A stretch of 64,000 nt of DNA from Acinetobacter sp. GSS19 (GTDB taxonomy: Bacteria; Pseudomonadota; Gammaproteobacteria; Pseudomonadales; Moraxellaceae). The position numbers and the translations under genes are program-made. Shown piece after piece: positions 51,765 through 59,845 of this stretch; the stretch's first letter is position 1; the number at the start of each line of letters is the position of its first letter. The notes under the pieces were generated by a model. That model was not told the origin of the DNA, searched no databases, and worked only from the letters and a program-made list of their open reading frames with translations. The stretch lies in assembly GCF_028621895.1 (NCBI RefSeq), contig NZ_CP117520.1, positions 1,922,001 to 1,986,000 of the forward strand. The letters are read 5' to 3'.

Positions 51765-54575
51765 ATGTCAAATTTCGATAAGAAACTACTAAAGCGCCTG
51801 CACTTAAATCATGCCTATGGACAGCTGATTGCCTTGATTTTTGTGCCCATTATGATTCTGGCCGCCGTCGGGACGGAACTGGTGCTGAGCGAGACGTCTA
51901 ATGCCGCACGTTCCCAGCAGCGGCAAACGGCGCTGGTCATTTTGACCCGCTATCAGGCCACGGCAACTCAGTTGCTCAACATGCTGGATAGCCAACCCGA
52001 GCGCCGCCGTGATGCTGAAATCGCATTACAAAATATGTTGCACGAACAGTTCCTGTCACGTGCCGCCATTATCGATCAGCATGGAAAGAACCGGGTCAGT
52101 GTCGGATTACAAACTCAACGCTTATGGCCACTATTTAAACAGGATGCAACTTTTTTCGGTCCGATAGTTTCACATGGCAACCATGTTTACGGCATCCGCA
52201 TCAACAATAAAATTCCGCATCCAGCCTGGCTGGTGATTGAGCTGGACAACCAGCCCCTGACTATCTCACATTATCGAATTTTGATTGTCCTGATCGCGAC
52301 CGGTCTGATTACCCTACTGTTGTTACTGCTGTGTCTGAATTTTTACTCACGGCGCTGGATTGCCCCGATGTACGAAATTCGAATGCAGTTACAGCGGGTC
52401 AATGCCGACACCTTGGATCAGCACATGGTGATTAACAGTACCGGTGAGTTACGCCTGCTGCAGCGTGATATTGCCAATCTGGTTAAACGCCTGCATTACA
52501 GTTTTCTGGAACTGAAAGAACATACCGAACAGACTGAAGATGACCTGCGTCGCACCCTCGACACCTTGGAAGTGCAAAACATTACCTATCGTCAGGCACG
52601 GGATCAGGCGATTTCAGCCAACCAGTCCAAATCGGTTTTTCTGGCCAATATCAGCCATGAATTGCGGACACCACTAAACAGTATTGATGGCTTCATCCAT
52701 CTGATGCTACGCCAGGGTAACCTCAGCAATGAACAGAAACTCTACCTGCAAACCATTCGCAAATCCTCAGCACATCTGTTGGCTCTGATCAATGACGTCC
52801 TAGACTTTTCAAAGATTGATGCTGGCAAACTGGAACTGGAAACTGCACCATTTGACCTGGAAGAAGCCATTTTTGATGTGATGGACATGCTGTCACCGCT
52901 GGCAGCACAAAAACATATCAATATGGCATTCTATTATGCCGATGATGTCCCACAAGAAGTTATTGGTGATGCCTTACGTTTCAAGCAGATTTTAACCAAC
53001 CTGATTTCCAATGCCATCAAGTTCACCCCGGATGGTGAAATTATTGTGCGTGCGCGGATGGAACATGATGATATCGGACAATGCCTACTACACTTTAGTG
53101 TGCAGGACAGCGGTATCGGTTTAAGCGGAACAGATCGCAAGAAACTGTTTGAATCCTTCTCGCAAGGAGATGCGTCTGTAACGCGTCAGTTTGGCGGTAC
53201 CGGCTTAGGCCTCGCGATTTCAAAACAACTGGTGCAGTTGATGCAGGGGCAGATTGGTTTTGAAGACAATCAGGAACGTGCGCCAACGGCCAAAGGCTCA
53301 ACCTTCTGGTTTACCGCCCGGTTTGCAGTAGATGAAGATCACGGCATCGAGCATCCAAGCTTTGCCGAATTAAAAGTGATTTCTTATCTGGCCCATCCGG
53401 CAACGGCGAATATTTTGCGGCATTATTTGGAAGATTATCAGGTACAGCATATTGAAAGTGCATCTATTCTCGACCTATTCAGCCGTCTCAACCAGCTCCC
53501 GCAACAGGTTGAAAATACCTGGTTGATTGTTGACCACAGTGGTGACAGTGAGGCTCTGCTGCGTGAAATTCGTCACCGTTATACGGGCAATCTGGCGGTA
53601 TATGGCTACCAGATGGAATTGTCTCCGACTATGCTGAATGATTACCGTGCACGTGCACTGTATCAGCCACTGAGCCGTCATGCGCTGATTCAGTTACTCG
53701 GCAATGAACCGGTCTTCGATGAACTTCAGCAAAAGGCCTTTGATGGTCAGGGCTTACACATTCTGGCCGTCGACGACCATTTGCCCAACCTGATTGTCTT
53801 GGAAGCTTTGCTGGGTGAACTGAATGTCACCACCAGCAAGGCACAAAGTGGCCAAGAAGCCTTGGCGCTGATTGAACAGCGTCTAAAACGTGGTGAAGCA
53901 GCATTCGATCTGATCTTTATGGACATCCAAATGCCGGTCATGTCGGGTATAGATACCACCCGCGCCATCCGTTCACTCGAATCGACGCTGGAAAATGTCC
54001 GTCATCCGATTATTGCCTTAACCGCCCATGCGCTGGCTGATGAAAAACAGAAATTACTAAAAGTCGGTATGGACGATTACGTGACCAAGCCAATCCAGAT
54101 TGAACAGATTATTCAGATTCTGACCGAATGGACACATAACAGTTTTAATCAGCAGCAAAAAAATAATGATCATGCTGTGATGATTGCCGCGCTCGACCCC
54201 GACATTCTGGATTGGCAGCAGTCGGTACAGCTGGCGGCCAACAAGGAAGAGTTGGCACTGGATCTGCTCAAAATGCTGATTGACAGCTTCGCCACGGAAC
54301 TGACGGAAATGCAGCAATTGATCGAACTGGAAGATTTTCCTCAACTTGAACACGTCCTGCATCGCTTATATGGCGCAACACGTTATGTTGGAACGCCAAA
54401 ATTACAACGGATCAGTGGGGAGTTTGAGCAGTTTATTTCTACCTTACGCAAAGAACGCCGCCGTGCCGATGAGGCCTTTATTCAAGAAACCCTGCGTCGT
54501 CTGGACGACCTGCAACTGGTCATTCAACAAGTCACCGAAGCTGCCCAGCACCTGCTTTCCAAACAGGACGCCTAA
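51765..54575 (+). CDS. gacS: Hybrid sensor histidine kinase GacS/BarA
   Basis: A 936-residue tripartite phosphorelay sensor. Two membrane helices (about 20-40 and 168-190) enclose a periplasmic sensor region; HAMP, a coiled segment, and the histidine kinase with His298 in NISHELRTPLNS follow. The ATPase has the N box NLISNAIKFTPDG and the G1/G2 boxes. The receiver domain has Asp720 in FMDIQMP, and the C-terminal HPt domain has His866 in LHRLYGATRYVG. The relay should end on GacA, which is not in this window, and control sRNA/CsrA-type post-transcriptional regulation, motility and virulence traits. It is divergent from cysM. Confidence 0.95.
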   Translation: MSNFDKKLLKRLHLNHAYGQLIALIFVPIMILAAVGTELVLSETSNAARSQQRQTALVILTRYQATATQLLNMLDSQPERRRDAEIALQNMLHEQFLSRAAIIDQHGKNRVSVGLQTQRLWPLFKQDATFFGPIVSHGNHVYGIRINNKIPHPAWLVIELDNQPLTISHYRILIVLIATGLITLLLLLLCLNFYSRRWIAPMYEIRMQLQRVNADTLDQHMVINSTGELRLLQRDIANLVKRLHYSFLELKEHTEQTEDDLRRTLDTLEVQNITYRQARDQAISANQSKSVFLANISHELRTPLNSIDGFIHLMLRQGNLSNEQKLYLQTIRKSSAHLLALINDVLDFSKIDAGKLELETAPFDLEEAIFDVMDMLSPLAAQKHINMAFYYADDVPQEVIGDALRFKQILTNLISNAIKFTPDGEIIVRARMEHDDIGQCLLHFSVQDSGIGLSGTDRKKLFESFSQGDASVTRQFGGTGLGLAISKQLVQLMQGQIGFEDNQERAPTAKGSTFWFTARFAVDEDHGIEHPSFAELKVISYLAHPATANILRHYLEDYQVQHIESASILDLFSRLNQLPQQVENTWLIVDHSGDSEALLREIRHRYTGNLAVYGYQMELSPTMLNDYRARALYQPLSRHALIQLLGNEPVFDELQQKAFDGQGLHILAVDDHLPNLIVLEALLGELNVTTSKAQSGQEALALIEQRLKRGEAAFDLIFMDIQMPVMSGIDTTRAIRSLESTLENVRHPIIALTAHALADEKQKLLKVGMDDYVTKPIQIEQIIQILTEWTHNSFNQQQKNNDHAVMIAALDPDILDWQQSVQLAANKEELALDLLKMLIDSFATELTEMQQLIELEDFPQLEHVLHRLYGATRYVGTPKLQRISGEFEQFISTLRKERRRADEAFIQETLRRLDDLQLVIQQVTEAAQHLLSKQDA

Positions 54576-54595
54576 GACCACGACTCGACTAAAGT

Positions 54596-54628
54596 CAGGT
54601 GAGTCACACATTTATCGTGACTCGCCTG
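54596..54628 (+). other. Long hairpin between gacS and the crotonase gene
   Basis: CAGGTGAGTCAC and GTGACTCGCCTG form a 12-bp stem with one G-U pair and a nine-base loop. No T run follows, so it is not a standard intrinsic terminator. It could be an operator, an mRNA end-protecting structure or a weak terminator. Confidence 0.6.
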
Positions 54629-54689
54629 TCATGTATGCTGTTCTTGCTCATGCTATGCTCAGGCCTGAGAAGAATAAGAGTCGCGTCCC

Positions 54690-55478
54690 ATGGCATTATT
54701 AAGAATTGAACAGCACAACGGCATTGCGACGGTTTATCTGAACCGACCGGAAAAACGCAATGCTATGAGTTTCGCCCTGTTGCAGGAATTGATCCAGACC
54801 GCCCAACAATTAAAAAAAGACCGCCACTTACGCTGTGTCATCCTCACCGGTGAAAGCCAGGTTTTTAGCGCGGGGATCGACCTGAGCGATCTGAATCATC
54901 CGAAAAATCGTGCTTATGCCGCATGGGAATTATTAAAACCCGGCACTAGCCTCTTTCAAAAAGCCTGTCTGATCTGGCAGGAACTTCCCGTACCGGTGAT
55001 CGCCGCCTTGGAAGGCTTCTGTTTTGGTGCAGGCATGCAGTTGGCGTTGGCTGCAGATTTACGGATTGCCCATCCCCACACCCAAATGTCGATCATGGAA
55101 AGCCGCTGGGGACTGGTGCCCGACATGGGATTGACGCGTTCGCTGCAAAGCCTGATCGGCATTGACCAGGCCAAAGAACTGACATTTACCGGACGTACAT
55201 TTAACGCAGAATATGCTCACAGCATTGGCTTGGTCAGCCATCTGGACACAGCACCCTTAAACCGTGCCTATCTGCTGGCAGAAGAAATTGCCCAACGTTC
55301 GCCCGATGCAATTGTGGCGGCCAAGCAGGTATTGAATGCCATGCTGTTGCAACCACAACGTGCCCTACGCCTAGAAAAAATTTGGCAGTTCAAATTGTTG
55401 CTGGGAAAAAACAGCCGTCGAGCCAGACAAAAAGACCGTCAATCCGACCTGACATTTTTTCCACGCCAATATTCATAA
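54690..55478 (+). CDS. Enoyl-CoA hydratase/isomerase family protein (crotonase fold)
   Basis: A 262-residue crotonase-superfamily enzyme acting on an acyl-CoA. The oxyanion-hole segments are visible as SQVFSAGIDLSDL (about 53-65) and FCFGAGMQLAL (about 110-120), and the catalytic region reads ESRWGLVPDMGLTRSL (about 136-151). The exact reaction (hydration, isomerisation or hydrolysis) cannot be told. It is the first of three plus-strand genes; the dehydrogenase starts ten bases after its stop, so they are likely one transcript. Confidence 0.9.
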   Translation: MALLRIEQHNGIATVYLNRPEKRNAMSFALLQELIQTAQQLKKDRHLRCVILTGESQVFSAGIDLSDLNHPKNRAYAAWELLKPGTSLFQKACLIWQELPVPVIAALEGFCFGAGMQLALAADLRIAHPHTQMSIMESRWGLVPDMGLTRSLQSLIGIDQAKELTFTGRTFNAEYAHSIGLVSHLDTAPLNRAYLLAEEIAQRSPDAIVAAKQVLNAMLLQPQRALRLEKIWQFKLLLGKNSRRARQKDRQSDLTFFPRQYS

Positions 55479-55488
55479 GAGAGGCCAT

Positions 55489-56355
55489 ATGATTTTCGAT
55501 CGTCATACCAAAATCGCATTTTTAGGACTTGGCTTGATGGGAAGCCGCATGGCCAGCCGTCTCGTACAAGCAGGATTTCAGGTGGGCGTGTGGAATCGCA
55601 CGGCTTCCGCCTGTGATCCACTGGTCAATATGGGGGCGGAAGCCATTGACCTGTCCAATATTGGCAAATATCAGGTGATTTTACTTTGTCTGGCAGATGA
55701 TCACGCTGTTGAATCTGTTTACCAGCACATGCAACCTCACCTCAAACGCAATCAGGTGATTGTGGATTTCTCCAGCTTATCTGTGGAAAAAACCAAACAA
55801 CTGGCACAAGCCGCCCATCAACAACACGTCACCTGGATTGACTCACCCGTTTCGGGTGGCACGGCAGGTGCAGAACAAGGGACGCTGGTGATTTTCGCCG
55901 GCGGTCATGCAGCTACAATCGACAATTTAAGCCTGATTTATAATGTCCTGTCACAACGTGTGACCCGTATGGGCGACAGCGGGACAGGACAGGCGACCAA
56001 AATCTGCAACCAGTTGATCGTCGCAGCTAACAGTACCCTGATTGCTGAAGCGGTGGCACTGGCTGATCAAGCTGGCGTGGATACCCGCCTGCTTGCTCCG
56101 GCCTTGGCTGGTGGTTTTGCCGATTCCAAACCTTTCCAGATTCTGGCACCTCGTATGGCGACCCATACCTTTGAGCCAGTTCAATGGAAGGTACAAACTT
56201 TATCGAAAGATCTGAACAATGCAGTTCGTCTGGCGCAAAGTTATCAGTTGTCGATTCCAGTCGCACAGCGTGCATTGCAGCAGCTACAGGCCCATCAAGA
56301 CAGCGGCAACGGTCAAAAAGACCTCGCCAGCATCATTGAATACATCGAACAATAA
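55489..56355 (+). CDS. Beta-hydroxyacid dehydrogenase (GarR/GlxR/HIBADH family)
   Basis: A 288-residue NAD(P)-dependent dehydrogenase. The Rossmann motif FLGLGLMGSRMA is at 11-22, the substrate-binding signature DSPVSGGTAGAEQGTL is near 116-131, and the catalytic lysine lies in GTGQATKICNQL (about 163-174). Family members reduce tartronate semialdehyde to glycerate or oxidise 3-hydroxyisobutyrate. Because a hydroxypyruvate isomerase-like gene follows 27 bases later, a tartronate semialdehyde reductase role is suggested, but no glyoxylate carboligase is present. Confidence 0.9.
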   Translation: MIFDRHTKIAFLGLGLMGSRMASRLVQAGFQVGVWNRTASACDPLVNMGAEAIDLSNIGKYQVILLCLADDHAVESVYQHMQPHLKRNQVIVDFSSLSVEKTKQLAQAAHQQHVTWIDSPVSGGTAGAEQGTLVIFAGGHAATIDNLSLIYNVLSQRVTRMGDSGTGQATKICNQLIVAANSTLIAEAVALADQAGVDTRLLAPALAGGFADSKPFQILAPRMATHTFEPVQWKVQTLSKDLNNAVRLAQSYQLSIPVAQRALQQLQAHQDSGNGQKDLASIIEYIEQ

Positions 56356-56382
56356 ACTCACCCTCACAATGGAGCGCGACAC

Positions 56383-57177
56383 ATGAGTAAACTGGCAGTC
56401 AACTTGTCCATGATCTTTACTGAAGTTCCCCTCATTCAGCGTTTTCAGCAAGCGCATGAGCACGGTTTCAGACATGTAGAAATCCAGTTTCCTTATGAGT
56501 TAAGCATTGAAGAGATCCAGGTTCAGTTGATTCGTTATGACCTGAGCCTATGCCTAATCAATGCACCTGCCGGGGACTTGATGCAGGGGGGTAACGGACT
56601 GGCTGGTGTCTCAGGGCAAGAAGCTGCATTTTATCAGGCCGTTGAGAAAGCGATTGCTTATGCCAGTGCACTCAAGGTCCCGAATGTGAATATTCTCGCC
56701 GGCAAGCAGCCACTCGATGCCGACCTGCTCCCTTGCCTCAATACCTTAGCCAAAAATCTCAAGCTAGCGACCCATATGCTCAGCGATGTTGGAATTCAGC
56801 CGGTCTTTGAAATGATCAACGGCACTGATATGCCCCGTTTTCTGGTACAGAATATTGCCCAGGCACAAGAAATGCTCGAGGCTGTTAATCATCCGGCGTT
56901 AAAAATGCAATATGACTGCTACCATATGGCCATGATGGGAGAGGATGTGTTAGCAGGATTACAGGAAAACATCGAACAGATTGGACATATCCAGTTTGCT
57001 GACTGCCCAGGTCGCCATGAACCAGACACCGCACAAATCGACTTCGCAACAATTTTTAACTGGCTCAAGCAAAGCAATTATCAAGGTTATATCGCAGCAG
57101 AGTATCGTCCACAAGCACACTCCAGTCATTCTTTCGCCTGGAAACAGAAATATTTTGCCGATCATTTACAATTTTAA
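56383..57177 (+). CDS. Hydroxypyruvate isomerase family TIM-barrel protein
   Basis: A 264-residue xylose-isomerase-like TIM barrel of the Hyi type, which interconverts hydroxypyruvate and tartronate semialdehyde. The metal-binding positions are visible in the strands FEMINGTDMP (Glu about 143), MQYDCYHMAMM (Asp about 178) and the final YIAAEYRP (Glu about 240). Size and pattern fit Hyi/OtnI-like proteins; specificity is inferred. It completes a crotonase-dehydrogenase-isomerase trio and precedes rsfS, from which it is separated by 78 bases. Confidence 0.88.
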   Translation: MSKLAVNLSMIFTEVPLIQRFQQAHEHGFRHVEIQFPYELSIEEIQVQLIRYDLSLCLINAPAGDLMQGGNGLAGVSGQEAAFYQAVEKAIAYASALKVPNVNILAGKQPLDADLLPCLNTLAKNLKLATHMLSDVGIQPVFEMINGTDMPRFLVQNIAQAQEMLEAVNHPALKMQYDCYHMAMMGEDVLAGLQENIEQIGHIQFADCPGRHEPDTAQIDFATIFNWLKQSNYQGYIAAEYRPQAHSSHSFAWKQKYFADHLQF

Positions 57178-57255
57178 TGTCGGTGCTTGATTTGAAATTT
57201 AAGGGTAAAGACGCTATATTAGATCATGAGTTATTGTCAGGAAATTACCACCTTT

Positions 57256-57657
57256 ATGAATTTAGAACCATCGCCCAGCGCTTCTAATTCTTACGATCTC
57301 GCCATGAATGCCCAAAATCAACACGTTCAAGCTTGCCTCAATGTCGTGCGTGAAGCTTTAGTTGATGTAAAAGCCAAAGATATTATCGAACTTGATGTCA
57401 GCAATATCAGCAATGTTGCCGATGCGATTGTAATCGCCAGCGGTACCTCTACCCGTCACGTCAAAGCACTTGCCGACAATGTAGCTGAAGAAGCACGCAA
57501 AGCCGGTTTCCGCCCGATTGGCGTAGAAGGCGAACGTGATGCTGAATGGATCCTCATCGATCTCGGTTTCGTTGTCGTTCATGTCATGTTGCCAACAGCA
57601 CGTAAATTTTACGATCTTGAAAGCTTGTGGCGTGTCGCCCCGGAATCCGTGACTTAA
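57256..57657 (+). CDS. rsfS: Ribosomal silencing factor RsfS
   Basis: A member of the Iojap/RsfS family, which binds L14 and keeps 50S subunits from joining 30S when nutrients are scarce. From the chosen ATG it has 133 residues. The core runs from CLNVVREALVDVKAKDI through VIASGTSTRHVKALADN and ends with ARKFYDLESLWRVAP. The start is uncertain: in-frame ATGs lie at 57226, 57256 and 57304; 57256 is chosen because AGGAAA lies 11 bases upstream. The terminator at 57685-57715 follows. Confidence 0.93.
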   Translation: MNLEPSPSASNSYDLAMNAQNQHVQACLNVVREALVDVKAKDIIELDVSNISNVADAIVIASGTSTRHVKALADNVAEEARKAGFRPIGVEGERDAEWILIDLGFVVVHVMLPTARKFYDLESLWRVAPESVT

Positions 57658-57684
57658 GGACCCGACACACTTCAAATGAATAGA

Positions 57685-57715
57685 AAAGCGACCATCAGGT
57701 CGCTTTCTGTTTTTT
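57685..57715 (+). terminator. rsfS terminator
   Basis: The stem AAAGCGACC/GGTCGCTTT with a four-base loop is followed by CTGTTTTTT, 28 bases after the rsfS stop. Confidence 0.82.
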
Positions 57716-57724
57716 AAGGTCTCG

Positions 57725-58348
57725 CTACAACAGCTGGTGCAGGTCAACATCGGGAAAGGTATTTTTCACCTGCAACCTAGTGCGTGCATATATCTGGTCA
57801 GCCTTGGCAGGTCCATAAAACTCACAATAGACTTCATATAACGCCGTAATCACTTTGGCATAACTGCTTAACGGCACAAACTCCAGAAAATCTAGCGCAT
57901 CCACTCGCTGTAACGGATCAACCGAGAGCTTGAGTAAGCGCAGCTGGGCTTTCACTTCAGCATCAAATTCTGCACGATCCACATCAGTGACAGTGTGCAC
58001 CACCTGCTGGATAAACTGGATAAAAGCATCTGTCAGATAACCGGAAACCAAGGTTTCGTGTTTCGTTTGCCCTTGCTCAGCTGGAGACTTTCCTTGAAGA
58101 CGTACCTGTTTTTCCACTTCTGCAATTTCAAACAGCAGCTCCCGCAGCATTTCTTTACGCTGCTGTTTTAAGAGGTCCGTCGTACAAATGTCTTGCAAAA
58201 AACGGTTCAGCACAAAGGATGGCTGATTGCCATAGCACTGTTCCCAATATTGTACGATCTGCTCCAGAACACTGCCCTGCACAAAACGGCTCAGGCCTTT
58301 GGCAATCGCCTGCTTCTTTTGTGCAACCGATAAAACGTCTACAGACAT
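57725..58348 (-). CDS. Unknown helical protein encoded with amt
   Basis: A 207-residue soluble protein that I do not recognise. It is rich in Gln, Leu, Val and charged residues and probably all-helical, without signal peptide, membrane segment or catalytic motif; a leucine-rich charged segment (about 60-80) could form a coiled coil. It starts only ten bases after amt and should be co-transcribed from the sigma-54-type promoter at 59722-59738. Ammonium transporters are usually paired with a GlnK/PII protein, which this is not: there is no Tyr51-type T loop. A link to nitrogen supply is therefore inference from position only. Confidence 0.78.
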   Translation of the reverse strand: MSVDVLSVAQKKQAIAKGLSRFVQGSVLEQIVQYWEQCYGNQPSFVLNRFLQDICTTDLLKQQRKEMLRELLFEIAEVEKQVRLQGKSPAEQGQTKHETLVSGYLTDAFIQFIQQVVHTVTDVDRAEFDAEVKAQLRLLKLSVDPLQRVDALDFLEFVPLSSYAKVITALYEVYCEFYGPAKADQIYARTRLQVKNTFPDVDLHQLL

Positions 58349-58358
58349 CTTGACCTCC

Positions 58359-59693
58359 TTAATGTCGTGTTGTCATATCGTCGGTTTCAAAGGTCACGTC
58401 ACGCTGAAATTCCGGATAGCACAGCTCGGCATGCTCGGTATAGTCTAGACCACGTTGTTCATGCTGTTTACTGACCCGCAATCCACCGAGCACTTTATCA
58501 AGAATCTTGAATACGATGAATGCCACCCCAAATCCCCAAACAAAGGCCGCGCCCACACCTAACACCTGCACACCAATAATTCCAGGATTAAACATCTGCT
58601 TCTCAAAGAAGATCCCGGCAGCCAGTGTTCCCCACACACCACAAAAGCCATGAACCGCTACAGCATCCACCACATCATCAATCTGAAATTTCTCTAAAAT
58701 GGTGGGCAATATACTTACCAGCAGCCCCGCCACCAACCCAGTCACAATCGCGAACAAAGGTGTCATGGTGGCACAGCCAGCTGTCACTGCAACCAAACCA
58801 CCCAGTGAGGCATTAATACTCGAACGCATCAACATGGCTTTGCCACGCAATAATGCCCAGAACATATATGCTGTTGCTGCTGCACAGGCCGCCAAATGGG
58901 TGTTTAATGCAATCCGGCCAATACTGACATCTGCACGCACAGTAGATGCTGCATTAAAACCAAACCAGGCCAACCATAAAATGAATCCCCCCAAAGCTAC
59001 CAATGGCAGATTATGCCCTGCCAAATAATGGCTTTGACCATGTCGACCAAAACGCCCGAGACGCGGTCCCAAGACCATAATGCCTGCCAGCGCTACCCAA
59101 CCACCGATTGAATGCACTACGGTTGAACCGGCAAAATCGATAAAACCTAAGGCTTTCAACCAGCCTTCGCCGCCAAACAAGCTGCCCCATGCCCAGCTGC
59201 CAAATATCGGGTAAATCAAGCCACTGACTATAATGGCACTGACCACATAGGCTACAAAATGAATCCGCTCTGCCATCGCCCCACTAGCAATCGTGGTGGC
59301 TGTAGCAGCAAACATCATTTGAAAGAACAACAAATTCCAGTGCCAGTCATCCAGCTGATTCGGTGCAAAATGGCTCATGCCCAGCCAACCAGTCTGATTC
59401 AGACCAAACATCAGGCCAAAACCGAACAACCAGAAAATCAACCCACCCAAGCAGGCATCCATATAGTTCTTCATCAATACATTGACGGTATTCTTACTGC
59501 GTACCGAGCCGCTTTCAACTAAGGCAAACCCGGCTTGCATAAAAAACACCAAGATACCGCCCACCACCACCCAGACACTATCCAGTGACAAGCGGATTTC
59601 CTGAATATTGGCTGCTGGTGTTAGATTTCCTTCAGCCCATACTGGACGGACCACCCCAAATAAAAACAACATGAGATAAATTATTTTTTTCAT
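58359..59693 (-). CDS. amt: Ammonium transporter Amt
   Basis: A 444-residue trimeric ammonium channel. A cleavable signal peptide (about 1-20, VWA|EG) is followed by about 11 membrane helices. The pore's paired histidines are visible in VVHSIGGWVAL and AVHGFCGVWG, and the periplasmic ammonium-binding region around FFQMMFAATATTIASGAMAER is intact. It stands downstream of a GG-N10-GC sigma-54 promoter, fitting nitrogen control by NtrC. The unknown 207-residue gene follows ten bases after its stop. A GGGG ribosome site lies in the short leader. Confidence 0.96.
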   Translation of the reverse strand: MKKIIYLMLFLFGVVRPVWAEGNLTPAANIQEIRLSLDSVWVVVGGILVFFMQAGFALVESGSVRSKNTVNVLMKNYMDACLGGLIFWLFGFGLMFGLNQTGWLGMSHFAPNQLDDWHWNLLFFQMMFAATATTIASGAMAERIHFVAYVVSAIIVSGLIYPIFGSWAWGSLFGGEGWLKALGFIDFAGSTVVHSIGGWVALAGIMVLGPRLGRFGRHGQSHYLAGHNLPLVALGGFILWLAWFGFNAASTVRADVSIGRIALNTHLAACAAATAYMFWALLRGKAMLMRSSINASLGGLVAVTAGCATMTPLFAIVTGLVAGLLVSILPTILEKFQIDDVVDAVAVHGFCGVWGTLAAGIFFEKQMFNPGIIGVQVLGVGAAFVWGFGVAFIVFKILDKVLGGLRVSKQHEQRGLDYTEHAELCYPEFQRDVTFETDDMTTRH

Positions 59694-59721
59694 ATAGCAC
59701 CCCTAAGCTTAATTAGGGAAA

Positions 59722-59738
59722 TGCAAGTAAAATGCCAA
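59722..59738 (-). promoter_or_regulatory. Sigma-54 (RpoN) promoter of amt
   Basis: On the minus strand TTGGCATTTTACTTGCA matches the RpoN consensus TTGGCAC-N5-TTGCA at all but one conserved position. It has the invariant GG and GC separated by ten bases (GG at 59735-59736, GC at 59723-59724). It lies 29 bases upstream of the amt start. Sigma-54 control of amt by NtrC is established in other gammaproteobacteria. I saw no convincing NtrC box in the short space before the pntB terminator. Confidence 0.8.
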
Positions 59739-59803
59739 CTTATTAAAATATCATCAGAATATTGCTAAATCCCTCTCTCAAAAACCAATCAAATGAGCGC
59801 AAT

Positions 59804-59827
59804 AAAAAACCACCCGAAGGTGGTTTT
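59804..59827 (-). terminator. pntB terminator
   Basis: The stem AAAACCACC/GGTGGTTTT with loop CGAA has an A run on its left, giving a U tract on the minus strand, 18 bases after the pntB stop. Confidence 0.88.
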
Positions 59828-59845
59828 AGATCAGCTCGAACAATC

